From Candidatus Zymogenaceae bacterium (GTDB taxonomy: Bacteria > Desulfobacterota > Zymogenia > Zymogenales > Zymogenaceae), in NCBI GenBank assembly GCA_016933535.1, contig JAFGAS010000086.1:1-64000 (forward strand): a stretch of DNA of 64,000 bases, given 5' to 3'. The stretch's first letter is position 1; each line of letters begins with the position of its first letter. Under the pieces are notes generated by a model. It saw only the letters and a list, made by a program, of their open reading frames with translations, searched no databases and was not told the DNA's origin. Of the stretch, positions 20,072 to 29,735 are shown in pieces. A program made the translations under genes and the position numbers.

Positions 20072-21460
20072 ATGTCGGACAGCAAAGACATCGATTACGC
20101 GAAGATCCTTAAAACGATCCTGAAAAACGGGGGCGATTATGCCGATATATATTACGAGAGGACCGAAGGTATTTTCGTTGTCTGCGAAGACAACAGGGTC
20201 GAAAAAGTCATTTCGGGTATCGACGCCGGCATAGGACTTCGCTTGATCAGGAATTTCAGGACCGCCTACGCCTATACGAATGATCCTTCCGAATCAAACC
20301 TGAAGTCGCTTGCCCGAGAGCTCAGCGCTTCTTTTGGTCCCGGGTCTTCGTCTTCACCGGATATCGTCCTTTCTCGCATGAAACCTCCGATCCTTTTGGC
20401 GATCGCCTCAGACCCAACCGACATCGCCGTCGGGCGTAAAATCGAATATGTCGTGAGGGCCAATGATACCGCCCGCGCACATCAGACAATCCGCCAGGCC
20501 AAGGTAATATATCGCGACTCAAAAAAGACCGTAAACATTGCCAACACTATGGGCCGTCTTACCTCAGATATCAGAACCGGAACGATCTTTGCCGTGCAGG
20601 TCGTAGCGCAGAAAAACGGCATCATCCAAACGGGTTATGAGCCGGTGGGAGGAACCGTCGGTTTTGAGCTCTTTGACGAGCATCTTCCCGAACAGGTAGC
20701 ACAGACGGCGGTCCAACGCGCCGATCTGATGCTCGAGGCTATTCCCGCTCCCGCGGGAGTTCTTCCGGTAGTCCTGTCATCTTCGGCCGGCGGCACTATG
20801 ATCCACGAGGCCGTCGGCCACGGCCTTGAGGCCGATCTTACTGGCAAGAAGCTCTCGGTCTATTCCGGTAAGATCGGACAGAAGGTTGCCTCTGACCTTA
20901 TTACGGTCATAGACGACTCTACCCTGCCGGGCCGTCGCGGCTCTTTTGTGTTCGACGATGAAGGATCTCCCTCCCAGCGGACTGTCCTTGTCGAAAATGG
21001 AATTCTCGTAGAGTTTATGTATGACAGGCTTTGCGCCCTCAAGGAAGGAAAGGAAAGCACGGGAAACGGGAGAAGAGAATCTTATCGTTACAAACCCATA
21101 CCCCGCATGACCAACACGATTATCGCCCCCGGAACTATGAATCCTGAGGACATCATCTCGTCGGTCAAGCACGGGCTTCTGGTCAAAAAGATGGGCGGCG
21201 GACAGGTTAACACTGTTAACGGGCAGTTCGTCTTTGAGGTAAGCGAGGGCTATTTAATCGAGGCCGGAAAGGTCACCCGGCCCGTTCGCGGCGCGATCCT
21301 CACCGGAAAAGGGCCTGAGGTGTTGGGCGAAATCGATATGGTCGGATACGACCTCGGCTTTGGGATCGGGACCTGCGGAAAGGACGGCCAGGGCGTTCCC
21401 GTGGCCGACGCCCAGCCGACGCTTCGCATCCCACAGATCACCGTCGGCGGCAGGGTTTGA
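20072..21460 (+). CDS. TldD/PmbA-family metalloprotease, TldD-type
   Basis: GGTMIHEAVGHGLEADL (HEXXXH-type motif), DEGSPSQRTVLVENG, RMTNTIIAPG. Confidence 0.93.
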   Translation: MSDSKDIDYAKILKTILKNGGDYADIYYERTEGIFVVCEDNRVEKVISGIDAGIGLRLIRNFRTAYAYTNDPSESNLKSLARELSASFGPGSSSSPDIVLSRMKPPILLAIASDPTDIAVGRKIEYVVRANDTARAHQTIRQAKVIYRDSKKTVNIANTMGRLTSDIRTGTIFAVQVVAQKNGIIQTGYEPVGGTVGFELFDEHLPEQVAQTAVQRADLMLEAIPAPAGVLPVVLSSSAGGTMIHEAVGHGLEADLTGKKLSVYSGKIGQKVASDLITVIDDSTLPGRRGSFVFDDEGSPSQRTVLVENGILVEFMYDRLCALKEGKESTGNGRRESYRYKPIPRMTNTIIAPGTMNPEDIISSVKHGLLVKKMGGGQVNTVNGQFVFEVSEGYLIEAGKVTRPVRGAILTGKGPEVLGEIDMVGYDLGFGIGTCGKDGQGVPVADAQPTLRIPQITVGGRV

Positions 21461-21642
21461 TGCGCGGCGTGATGTCTTCCTCTTTTCGCCGATACGAAGC
21501 CATAGAGAGGGTTCTGTTTTTCCAATTCCCTGGTAATTCCACTATTGCCGGTTTCCTGTTCCCACGGCACAATCGGCTGACAGGATTCATCTCGTAAATT
21601 CCCTGCCACAAGAAATCATAAACCCGCCTCGGTATCGCCAAT

Positions 21643-21675
21643 AAAAAAACCGGCTCATAAAGAACCGGTTTTTAT
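21643..21675. terminator. Bidirectional intrinsic terminator between convergent units
   Basis: AAAAAAACCGGCTCATAAAGAACCGGTTTTTATT. Confidence 0.8.
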
Positions 21676-21730
21676 TACCGCCTATCGGCGGGAATCGCTA
21701 TTTCTCACGTTGCCAAGGTGCCCCGCGATG

Positions 21731-22426
21731 CTATTTCTTCCCGTTGCCCAGTATGACCAGGGCATCAACCGCCACCGGCTTATCTCCCGAGATGATGAGG
21801 GGATTGATATCAAGCTCCTTGACCTCGTTATAATCGAGCCCGATTTGGCCGACAGCTATCAGGGCCTTTGCAAGCAAGGATTTGTCGACCGCCGGCTTGC
21901 CTCTGAACTCGTCGAGGATCTTCTTTGCCTTGATCTCATCCATCATTTGCATGGCGTCGAATTCCGTTAACGGGGCGACGCGAAATGAGACGTCCCGGAG
22001 GATTTCGGTATAGATACCGCCAAGCCCGAACATAACGCAGGGGCCGAACTGCGGGTCTCTGGAAAGCCCGACGACGAGCTCACGCTGCCCTTTTATCATC
22101 TCCTGCACGAGGATCCCACCCTTCGGGACCACGCCCGTTGCCATGATACGATCGTAGGCCTTTCGTACCTCGTCCTCCGTGGAGATATTCAACTCGATAA
22201 CATTCATCTCGGTCTTATGGGTGAGTTCGGGGGACTCTCCTTTGAGCACGATCGGAAATCCCATTTCCTTTGCGATCTTCACCGCCTCATCGGGACTTGC
22301 CGCCATCTGTTCGCGTGTGACCGGGATACCGTATGCCTTTAGAAAGAGCTTCGACTGGTGTTCGGACAGGTTCTTTTGTCCTTTTTTTACGGCTTCTGCA
22401 ATAATATCTTTGGCGGATTTTTCCAC
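21731..22426 (-). CDS. ATP-grasp acyl-CoA synthetase (ADP-forming) beta-type subunit
   Basis: LSEHQSKLFLKAYGIPVTREQMAASPDEAVKIAKEMGFPIVLKGESPELTHKTE; likely GTG start at 22426 because the upstream ORF extension runs through an inverted repeat. Confidence 0.88.
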   Translation of the reverse strand: MEKSAKDIIAEAVKKGQKNLSEHQSKLFLKAYGIPVTREQMAASPDEAVKIAKEMGFPIVLKGESPELTHKTEMNVIELNISTEDEVRKAYDRIMATGVVPKGGILVQEMIKGQRELVVGLSRDPQFGPCVMFGLGGIYTEILRDVSFRVAPLTEFDAMQMMDEIKAKKILDEFRGKPAVDKSLLAKALIAVGQIGLDYNEVKELDINPLIISGDKPVAVDALVILGNGKK

Positions 22427-22451
22427 GCTCGTTTCCCCTTTCAAGATGAGG

Positions 22452-22472
22452 AGGGGGAGAAAATCTCCCCCC
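22452..22472. repeat. GC-rich intergenic inverted repeat GGGGGAGA-AAA-TCTCCCCC
   Basis: Arms 22453-22460 / 22464-22471. Confidence 0.6.
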
Positions 22473-22492
22473 TTAATACGTCTCAATAACCC

Positions 22493-23224
22493 TTAGTTCA
22501 TCTCTTTGATGACCTTGGCCAGAAGCTCTTTGCCTTCGGCCATATCCTTCCGGTCGTCTTTCGTTTTCGCCTTGCCGTTTGCCATCAGGAACTCGAGCCG
22601 CTCCTTGGCCTTGGCGTATTCTTTTTGCTTGTAATAGGACTTACCAAGGTAGAGGTTTACCGCAATCCCGTCCGGATTGTACTTCAGGCCTTTATTGAAG
22701 TAGTCAATACCCTTGGCAAGGTCTCCTCCCGGCACCTCGTACTCGAGAGCGCCCAGGAGGGTGTACGCACCGCCTTCCTCGTAACCGGGATTCTTGGCAA
22801 CCACGTTGTTGCATGCGGCCCTCATCGGCTTGACTAAGAACAGGCTTTTGAGGACACCCTTAATCTTTCCGTACTTTCCGGCGTTCAGTGCGAACCAGTA
22901 GTTGGTGTTCACGTCCTTGGAACCCTTGTCATAGTAGGGCCTCAGTGTCTCGTAGCCCTTGCTGAAGATTCCTTCCTGAGTTTTTGCGTCATCGGTTCTT
23001 GCACCGACAAAATAGGAGGCTCGTCCGAATCTCCAGGCGGCGGCCTCGTTGGAAGCGGCAATCGCTTCCAGGCCTTTCATGGTTGCCTTTACCGCAGCCA
23101 AATCCTCTTTTGTATAGGCGTCATCCGCTTGTTTAAAGAGTTCTTCCGGAGTCGCCGCATACACCATAGCCGCAAACAGGCCCAGGGCCAAAACGACCGA
23201 GATCAGTAACAAAACCTTTTTCAT
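22493..23224 (-). CDS. Secreted TPR-containing protein
   Basis: Signal peptide-like MKKVLLLISVVLALGLFAAMVYA; C-terminal TPR-like repeats. Confidence 0.75.
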   Translation of the reverse strand: MKKVLLLISVVLALGLFAAMVYAATPEELFKQADDAYTKEDLAAVKATMKGLEAIAASNEAAAWRFGRASYFVGARTDDAKTQEGIFSKGYETLRPYYDKGSKDVNTNYWFALNAGKYGKIKGVLKSLFLVKPMRAACNNVVAKNPGYEEGGAYTLLGALEYEVPGGDLAKGIDYFNKGLKYNPDGIAVNLYLGKSYYKQKEYAKAKERLEFLMANGKAKTKDDRKDMAEGKELLAKVIKEMN

Positions 23225-23302
23225 ATCTCCTCCTTGTAGAATAAAGGAATTCTAACTCTCTTTTTTTATCATTAAAGCACCGAAATTTCAAGGTATTTCT
23301 TC

Positions 23303-24034
23303 TTATACGCCTAAAAAAAGTCGCTTCCCGAGATACGGGGAAAGCCCTTTGCGGCCGATCGCCTCAAATACGGCATCTATATCATAGGAAACACGGAAGA
23401 ATTCGAGCGTTTTCTCATCGTTGTCATAAACCAGGAAAGACACACCGGGGTTTCCGTCCCGCGGCTGGCCGATGCTGCCCGGGTTGATCAGATAGACGCT
23501 TGTTTCTTTAAGGGAGGTCTTGCCTTCATAGATCGGTATACTCTCATGTATCAGATCGAATACTCCCGGCAGATGAGTATGCCCGAAAAAACCGAGACTA
23601 GCCCCGAACCGCTCCTTCATAAACACCATATTCTCACAGGCGTTCTTAGTCGTGAGAATATATTCGTCCGGATTTCGGGGAGATCCGTGCACCATGATGG
23701 TCGAATCATCGATTACGCGACGATCGGGCAATCCTGCAAGAAAGTCACGATTCTCTTCGGTGAGCACGGAGCGGGTCCAGAGTATTGCCTGGCGCGCCGG
23801 CGCATTAAAATTATCCGGGTCCTCGATTCGGGCCGCCACACGGTCATGATTTCCCATTACGCAGGCGATCGATCTATCCCTGATAATCTGAATACATTCG
23901 TTCGGCCAGGGATTATATCCGACGATATCTCCAAGACAAAGTGTCCGCTGAACGCTCAGACGCTCAACCGCATCCAGGAAGGCCCGAAAGCCGATGAGGT
24001 TTGCATGGATATCAGATATAATCGCCGTACGCAT
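23303..24034 (-). CDS. Metallophosphoesterase (YfcE/MJ0936-like)
   Basis: ISDIHANLIGF, LGDIVGYNPWPNE, MGNHDR, GHTHLPGVF, NPGSIGQPRDGNPGVSF. Confidence 0.93.
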   Translation of the reverse strand: MRTAIISDIHANLIGFRAFLDAVERLSVQRTLCLGDIVGYNPWPNECIQIIRDRSIACVMGNHDRVAARIEDPDNFNAPARQAILWTRSVLTEENRDFLAGLPDRRVIDDSTIMVHGSPRNPDEYILTTKNACENMVFMKERFGASLGFFGHTHLPGVFDLIHESIPIYEGKTSLKETSVYLINPGSIGQPRDGNPGVSFLVYDNDEKTLEFFRVSYDIDAVFEAIGRKGLSPYLGKRLFLGV

Positions 24035-24155
24035 AGGTCCGTTTTCGTGCCCCCCACTGCGTATTCATTATATCAAATAATCTTTGGTTCCTTCATTATT
24101 TTGTATTAATTAGAAACGCCGTTCTTTGCGCCGGTTTAGCGCCCGCCCGTATAGC

Positions 24156-26060
24156 CTATGTCCCACCGCCGGGCGACAAGGCATCGATCCCCAGTTCAAA
24201 AATCCTCTCCTTCGTCGGATATCCGGTATCCCGGTCCCAGCCCATCTCGTCATAGAAGTCCGACCGCATTCGGTAGAAACCGGCTTTTTCTATGCCGAGC
24301 TTTTCTCGATAGGGTCCATCCTTCATATTCTGGGTAAATTTTTCGGGGAGCCGGTCGTCATCTTCGGTAAAGCCTTCGCGGTGGTTATAGATACGTGAAA
24401 GGGTGATGGCCCGCTCGCCACCCTGCATGAGCTCCGATATATCCGCATCCCAACCGGTTATCGCGTTAATCATTTCTACGAGCCGTTCAATAGGCATCGA
24501 ACCCCGGGGAGCAAATCCGAAATGGCAACAGCCCAGACAATCCTGCATTCTCCAGTATCGGGACGATATCGCAAAATTACGGGCCTTGTTTCGGGTCATT
24601 TCGAATATATCGGCGGGATGCTCAACACCAAGGATTTTCAATCCAAGGAACGTCGCCGACTGACCGTCCGCAAAAAAAGGGTCGTGCGGAGATACCATGT
24701 GATCGGCGCCGATATCCGATACCGCGTATCCGATACCTACCCCGGTCTTTATGCGCGGGTCGTGCATCGGGACTTCCTGCTTTTTAACCGTGATCAGGTA
24801 TCTCTCGGCCCCTTTACCGATCTTTTCGGCCGCCCGGCAAGACCCCTCCGCAAGGAGATCGCCGATACCCTCTCGTTTTGCAATGAGTTCTATGGCCGAA
24901 AGGAACGCCTTGCTGTTGCCGAAAACAAGTTCGATTCCCCCCGTGTCTCCGTCGGTCAAGAGACCCTCTCCGTAGCACTTCATAGCAAAGGATATCGTCA
25001 TGCCCAGCGAAATCGTATCCAATCCGTACCGATTTGCCAGCTCGTTACCCTTGGCTATGACGTTAAAATCGTAAATCCCGCAGTTAGAGCCCAGTGCCGC
25101 GATCGTTTCATATTCGGGACCCCCGTACCGGGAGTTAACCGTCAGGGCGCTTTCCTTTACGGAAACGACGCGTTTGCACCTGACGGCGCACGCGTAGCAC
25201 CCTTTCCTCCCGGTGAGGATCTGCTCGTTATAACGGTCACAAAAGAGATCGGTGCTTTGGCCGGTTACCCCTGTTTCCCAGTTATCGGTCGGCAGGGCCC
25301 CGAACCCCACGAGGGAATCGACCGTCGCCGAGGTCCCGTATTCGTAAAGCGTCCACCCCTGCTTGTTTTCCTTGAACGTTCGCGCAAATTCCTTTGTAAT
25401 CTCTCTGAGCCTTTCCTCATCGGCGATCGGTATCCTGTTTGTTCCCCTGACCGCCACCGCCTTCAGGTTCTTGCTCCCCATAACGGCGCCGAGGCCGTTT
25501 CTCCCATTGTAGTGTCCGAGCTCGTTTCCGATATTGGCAAACCGTACAAGCCGCTCCCCTCCCGGACCGATGATAAGCACCCGGGTCTTGGTGTCCTGCA
25601 GCTCTTTTCTTATTTTTTCCTCGGCCTCCAGAGTCTCAAGCCCCCAGACCCCCCGCCCGTCCCGTATCTCAACCGTATCGTCCCGTATAGATATATAAAC
25701 CGGATCGGCCGCCCTGCCCTCCACAATAAGGGCGTCGTATCCCGCAAATTTCAACTCCGGTCCCCAAAACCCCCCCGCTTCCGATGCACCAAGCCCCCCC
25801 GTCAAGGGGGATTTTGACACCGCCGTAAAACGGGGTATTGCCGGTCCCGCCGCGCCGGTAAGCGCACCCGTAGCGAAGATGATAGTATTTTCGGGAGAAA
25901 GCGGATCAATACCGGGGCGGGTCTCTCGGAGGAGAAACGGGAGGGCAAGTCCCCTTCCCCCGAGGTATTTCCTCACTACATCGTCGTCGATTTGTTCGAT
26001 TCGATGGCCCCCATCGGTAAGATTTATTCGCAGAATCCTATTCCGGTATCCGTAGGCCAC
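24156..26060 (-). CDS. Aldehyde ferredoxin oxidoreductase (AOR) family tungsto-enzyme
   Basis: MAYGYRNRILRINLT, GGRGLALPFLL, GPAIPRFTAVSKSPLTGGLGASEAGGFWGPELKFAG, CYACAVRCKR; GTG start immediately after the upstream MoaD-like TAA. Confidence 0.95.
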   Translation of the reverse strand: MAYGYRNRILRINLTDGGHRIEQIDDDVVRKYLGGRGLALPFLLRETRPGIDPLSPENTIIFATGALTGAAGPAIPRFTAVSKSPLTGGLGASEAGGFWGPELKFAGYDALIVEGRAADPVYISIRDDTVEIRDGRGVWGLETLEAEEKIRKELQDTKTRVLIIGPGGERLVRFANIGNELGHYNGRNGLGAVMGSKNLKAVAVRGTNRIPIADEERLREITKEFARTFKENKQGWTLYEYGTSATVDSLVGFGALPTDNWETGVTGQSTDLFCDRYNEQILTGRKGCYACAVRCKRVVSVKESALTVNSRYGGPEYETIAALGSNCGIYDFNVIAKGNELANRYGLDTISLGMTISFAMKCYGEGLLTDGDTGGIELVFGNSKAFLSAIELIAKREGIGDLLAEGSCRAAEKIGKGAERYLITVKKQEVPMHDPRIKTGVGIGYAVSDIGADHMVSPHDPFFADGQSATFLGLKILGVEHPADIFEMTRNKARNFAISSRYWRMQDCLGCCHFGFAPRGSMPIERLVEMINAITGWDADISELMQGGERAITLSRIYNHREGFTEDDDRLPEKFTQNMKDGPYREKLGIEKAGFYRMRSDFYDEMGWDRDTGYPTKERIFELGIDALSPGGGT

Positions 26061-26363
26061 TTACCCTCCAGTTACGATGGGATATATTTCTACCAGGTCG
26101 CCGTCTTTTAGTGGACAGGGAACAATGAGCAACGATTCAACGGCCTTCTTGTTGACGAGCACCAATCCCACTTCACCCCGATCGATGGGCAGCCCCTTAA
26201 TTATATCCTTAATGTCGGCCGCCTGAAACGTCAGGCTTTTTCTCCCTTTCAGATATCTTCTGAATGAACCGAACAGGCTTACTTCAACCCGTGCACAGGG
26301 TACCTCGGTTGTCATGTTCGTCTTACCCTTGTTGCCGTCGTAGACCTTGATATCCAACGGCAA
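26061..26363 (-). CDS. MoaD/ThiS family sulfur-carrier protein
   Basis: Beta-grasp size, ends DLVEIYPIVTGG; probable start at the internal ATG (MTTEV...). Confidence 0.85.
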   Translation of the reverse strand: MPLDIKVYDGNKGKTNMTTEVPCARVEVSLFGSFRRYLKGRKSLTFQAADIKDIIKGLPIDRGEVGLVLVNKKAVESLLIVPCPLKDGDLVEIYPIVTGG

Positions 26364-26366
26364 TGT

Positions 26367-27608
26367 TTAATGCTGAGCCTTCAGGCTCTCGATGAACGCC
26401 TCTATCCTCGTCCTGGTCTGCGCCTCGGAAAATGACCGCTCGTCGGTCATATCGGCCTCTACCATGATCGTCGGAATATCAAGGTCCTTCTGGATTATCT
26501 TCGCGATGTCCAACTGACCCAGCGAATATGGTTTGCAGGAGCGGTTTGAATGCATGACGAATCCGTCGGCCGAGTATCGTTTAATGAGCTGCTTTATTTC
26601 CGACACCATCATCTCTATGTCGATATTGAGGTATATCTCCGTATAGGATCGAGACATCGTCTCGATAAGGTTCTCGGGATCGAGACACGCCTTTGCCCAG
26701 GCGTTTGTATAGGTATCGGCCACGAGGCACGCCGAGTTCGAGGCGAAGAGCTCCGAGAGGGGCCGAAGCGCAAACCAGACCGGAATATTGTCCCAGAGAA
26801 GCCGATATTTCTCGTCATCAACGGCCCCTATTCCGTCGGTTATCCGCCGCTTGAGTTCCGCAAGTAGCCCTACGTAAAAGTCATTGCACTGCGCCGTGCC
26901 CCGTAAGGTGACGATAGGGGCGATAAAGAAAAAGGCGTCAAAACAACTCATGGGGGCCGGCCGGTGTTCACACGTTGAGAGGACTTCGTTCCAGAGGCTC
27001 ACACCCTCAAGGGATAACTGTCCCACTTCCTTGAGGCGGTCTCTGTCCATCTTCTTGCCGCACTGATCCTCCAGGAATCGGATATATTCTTCCATCTGGC
27101 TCCTTACGTAGCGATGGCCCGCCTCCGTCTTATGCTGATGGATAAAGGGAGTATCGATGAGATACATCGGAACATCAAAGAATCGGGCCAGTATCTCGTA
27201 CCACTTCGTGACGGTCCCGCATATATTGTTGCATGCGATCAGAAAGTCGGGCTTGGGAAGTCCTCCGGGGATAGGACTTTTCTTGGTGACCGCACTTCCG
27301 ATGTCCCCCCGAAAATAAGAGCAGAGGTCCCGGGAATAACCCATGTCTTCGGAAATCCCACACATCTCCACGCTCATCCTCGAGGCTCCCAGCATCGCCC
27401 CGTGATTCTCCGGGTAGATGGGGATGATATCCATTGCGTGCAATGGTTCCACCGGTCCCCCGGAGGTGATCCACGCGATTTTTTTGCTCCCGCTTGCCTC
27501 GGCGATCTTTGATTCGGTGTAGTATCCGGTCATCAACTCGCGCATTGCCCTGGCCGATTGGAATTTCTTCTTTTCCTTTTCGGGATCCTTTATTTTTTCA
27601 TTTGCCAT
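26367..27608 (-). CDS. 2-hydroxyacyl-CoA dehydratase / benzoyl-CoA reductase-like subunit (HgdB/BcrB-type)
   Basis: WITSGGPVEPLHAMDIIPIYPENHGAMLGA, FLIACNNICGTVTKWYE, GFVMHSNRSCKPYSLGQ. Confidence 0.9.
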   Translation of the reverse strand: MANEKIKDPEKEKKKFQSARAMRELMTGYYTESKIAEASGSKKIAWITSGGPVEPLHAMDIIPIYPENHGAMLGASRMSVEMCGISEDMGYSRDLCSYFRGDIGSAVTKKSPIPGGLPKPDFLIACNNICGTVTKWYEILARFFDVPMYLIDTPFIHQHKTEAGHRYVRSQMEEYIRFLEDQCGKKMDRDRLKEVGQLSLEGVSLWNEVLSTCEHRPAPMSCFDAFFFIAPIVTLRGTAQCNDFYVGLLAELKRRITDGIGAVDDEKYRLLWDNIPVWFALRPLSELFASNSACLVADTYTNAWAKACLDPENLIETMSRSYTEIYLNIDIEMMVSEIKQLIKRYSADGFVMHSNRSCKPYSLGQLDIAKIIQKDLDIPTIMVEADMTDERSFSEAQTRTRIEAFIESLKAQH

Positions 27609-28752
27609 GGGCGTCTCCTATCATCTCCATGAATGCCTCGATACGTGTCTTTATCTGCCCGAGCGACGGATTGTCCATCTCCGTCTCAAGGAGTAAATGG
27701 GGCATCTTCAGTTCATCTATCGATTCCTTCAGGTATGGATAATCAAAAGAGTGCGGATCGCAGAACTTGATCATTAAGAAAATGACTCCCTGTGCACCGC
27801 TGTCCCGGATCATCTCTTTGAGGTATATGCCGCGGTCAAACATGGGGTTGTGTTTAGCGGCACATATTGGTCGCTTTATGATGCGATCGGCTATGGCCTG
27901 GATCGGGTTAGCACTCTTTTCGTCGGCGTTTACGATAAAGTACCGTGATCCGGTGCACATATCATCGCCGACAACGGTGCCTCCCCCGGCCTCGATGTAA
28001 TCGTATATTTCATTGAAGACACAGAGGTTTCCTACGAGAAAAACTCGAATCTGATGCCCCGTTTCGGCCGTATCTTCGATGTCAGACAACAGGTCTGCCA
28101 TGAGCAGATTATGTTCTTCGACCGGCATGAACATCGCCCCCTGAACACAGTCGTTGAGGGCGCCGGAACTAATTATTGCGGGATTTTTCTTCTTTGCCTC
28201 GTAGAGGCGCGTGAGATTGGACCTCATGATATTGTATAGCTTTATCGCCTCATTGAGGGAGTCGGCGGTAATCTCGCGCCCGGTGTAGGTCTCTATCTTC
28301 CCGACGAAAGAAGTAAGCTCTTCGATCAGGTAGGCTCTCGCGCTTTCGGTCTGGAGCTTTACGGGAAGCACGATATCCGCATGAAATGAATAGGCCGTGT
28401 TTATTCTCCATATATCCGAGAGCCGCTGTATCGAGTCGCACGTATGCGGGAAAACCGCCCCTTCCAGGAAATCCAGCCGGTCCGTCAGGGCCATATCCAG
28501 CCCCGTGCGAACGAGCGAGCACGAGTAGCTCTGGAGGTGGGCATCGGAACAAACGACGCTCTCATTGCGGCCCATAATTCTAAAGGGAATTCCTCCCGCG
28601 GCATGGATTATCTCTTCTGGAGTGTAGGTGCAAAAATAGCCGAAAACGGGCCGCTTATAGCACTCCTTATAGCCTTTTACGGCTGCGACGGGGTCTTCTA
28701 CGGTATTCCTCATGATCTTAAGTGCTTCGTCACGTGTCATCCGGTACCTCAT
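27598..28752 (-). CDS. 2-hydroxyacyl-CoA dehydratase / benzoyl-CoA reductase-like subunit (HgdC/BcrC-fold partner)
   Basis: FGYFCTYTPEEIIHAAGGIPFRIMG, YSCSLVRTGLDMAL, FPHTCDSIQRLSDIW, FCDPHSFDYPYL; 11-bp overlap with downstream subunit. Confidence 0.9.
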   Translation of the reverse strand: MRYRMTRDEALKIMRNTVEDPVAAVKGYKECYKRPVFGYFCTYTPEEIIHAAGGIPFRIMGRNESVVCSDAHLQSYSCSLVRTGLDMALTDRLDFLEGAVFPHTCDSIQRLSDIWRINTAYSFHADIVLPVKLQTESARAYLIEELTSFVGKIETYTGREITADSLNEAIKLYNIMRSNLTRLYEAKKKNPAIISSGALNDCVQGAMFMPVEEHNLLMADLLSDIEDTAETGHQIRVFLVGNLCVFNEIYDYIEAGGGTVVGDDMCTGSRYFIVNADEKSANPIQAIADRIIKRPICAAKHNPMFDRGIYLKEMIRDSGAQGVIFLMIKFCDPHSFDYPYLKESIDELKMPHLLLETEMDNPSLGQIKTRIEAFMEMIGDAHGK

Positions 28753-28780
28753 TTATTAGGCATGCATAGTATATCCGCTA

Positions 28781-29725
28781 TCACGTTAACGTTTTAAGTC
28801 GCAGATTACCAAATTCATCGGGCCCGACCTGAAAATGGCTTCCCCCCGTCTTTTTTGAAAGGATCTGGAGTATCTCTGGGGACTCTTTCTTTCCGATATA
28901 TATGGAATGAACGGCTATTCCGTCGGTCTGGGCCAGCTTGATCTCCCGCGATATCTCTCTATCCCCTTCCGTCGGCCTGCCGTCGGTGATGAATACCACG
29001 TGTTTTATCCGGTCGTAGACGGCCCTGAATTCCTTTATCGCATCAAGGAGCGGGAGCTGGTAATTCGTAAAACCGCTGCACCGGCACTTGGAGGCCATAT
29101 CCCCAATCATCGCATAGGACCGATTGAAAAATACCCTGCTCTTGAGAAACTTGGTTGACTGGTGGTTGAATTCAAGATAACCGATCCGCATTCGCCTTTT
29201 TCGGGCGATTCTGATAAGCCCCAGGATGAGCATCGATGACCACTGTGCGCGGCTCCCGGTCATGGAGGAACTGATATCCCTGATCACGGCCAATGCCCCT
29301 CCCTTGAGCTTTCGCTTACGCAACACCGCTATGGGCATTTTCGGGTTGAGGTGGGAGAGCCACATCGCCGAATCGACCGGATCCACGTCGTCAAACAGGG
29401 AGAAGTCTTCCAGACGGGACCAGCTCCTCGGCGAGCCGCCGTAGTCTTTCATCAGGTCTTCAGTTTTTTGGACTATATTGCCTTCGATGACCTTGAGGAT
29501 CGGATAAACGTCGGTGAGAGATTCCTTATTTACCTCTTCTTCTCCCCGATCGATGATATCTTCTCCCGTCTTTTCTCTGGTGGGGAGAAGGTCCTTTACA
29601 ACGAAGGATTTATCGGGGAACTGGTCGAAATCTTTATCCGAGAGTTCCGTCGGCTCCGCCTGGCCTTCGTTTATCTCCTGGGGCTGTGAGTCTTCTTCAC
29701 GTTCCTGGAATTCGGGTGGATTCAG
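28781..29725 (-). CDS. VWA-domain protein (MoxR partner); frame open from 29725, with no ATG/GTG/TTG until 29452
   Basis: MIDAS DISSS, FTN and TDGRP motifs; upstream in-frame acidic segment LNPPEFQEREEDSQPQEINEGQAEPTELSDKDFDQFPDKSFVVKDLLPTREKTGEDIIDRGEEEVNKESLTDVYPILKVIEGNIVQKTEDL read by hand from the minus strand. Confidence 0.8.
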   Translation of the reverse strand: MNPPEFQEREEDSQPQEINEGQAEPTELSDKDFDQFPDKSFVVKDLLPTREKTGEDIIDRGEEEVNKESLTDVYPILKVIEGNIVQKTEDLMKDYGGSPRSWSRLEDFSLFDDVDPVDSAMWLSHLNPKMPIAVLRKRKLKGGALAVIRDISSSMTGSRAQWSSMLILGLIRIARKRRMRIGYLEFNHQSTKFLKSRVFFNRSYAMIGDMASKCRCSGFTNYQLPLLDAIKEFRAVYDRIKHVVFITDGRPTEGDREISREIKLAQTDGIAVHSIYIGKKESPEILQILSKKTGGSHFQVGPDEFGNLRLKTLT

Positions 29726-29735
29726 TTTTTTTTTT
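29722..29735 (-). promoter_or_regulatory. Candidate recoding site: A10 run with -1 slippery heptamer A_AAA_AAC directly before moxR UGA
   Basis: Minus strand ...GTC GAA AAA AAA AAC TGA; the -1 frame reads directly into the VWA ORF. Confidence 0.55.

Noticed and set aside
23225-23260. Short inverted repeat TAGAAT...ATTCTA upstream of the TPR gene
   Set aside because: Only 6 bp and AT-rich; within chance expectation.
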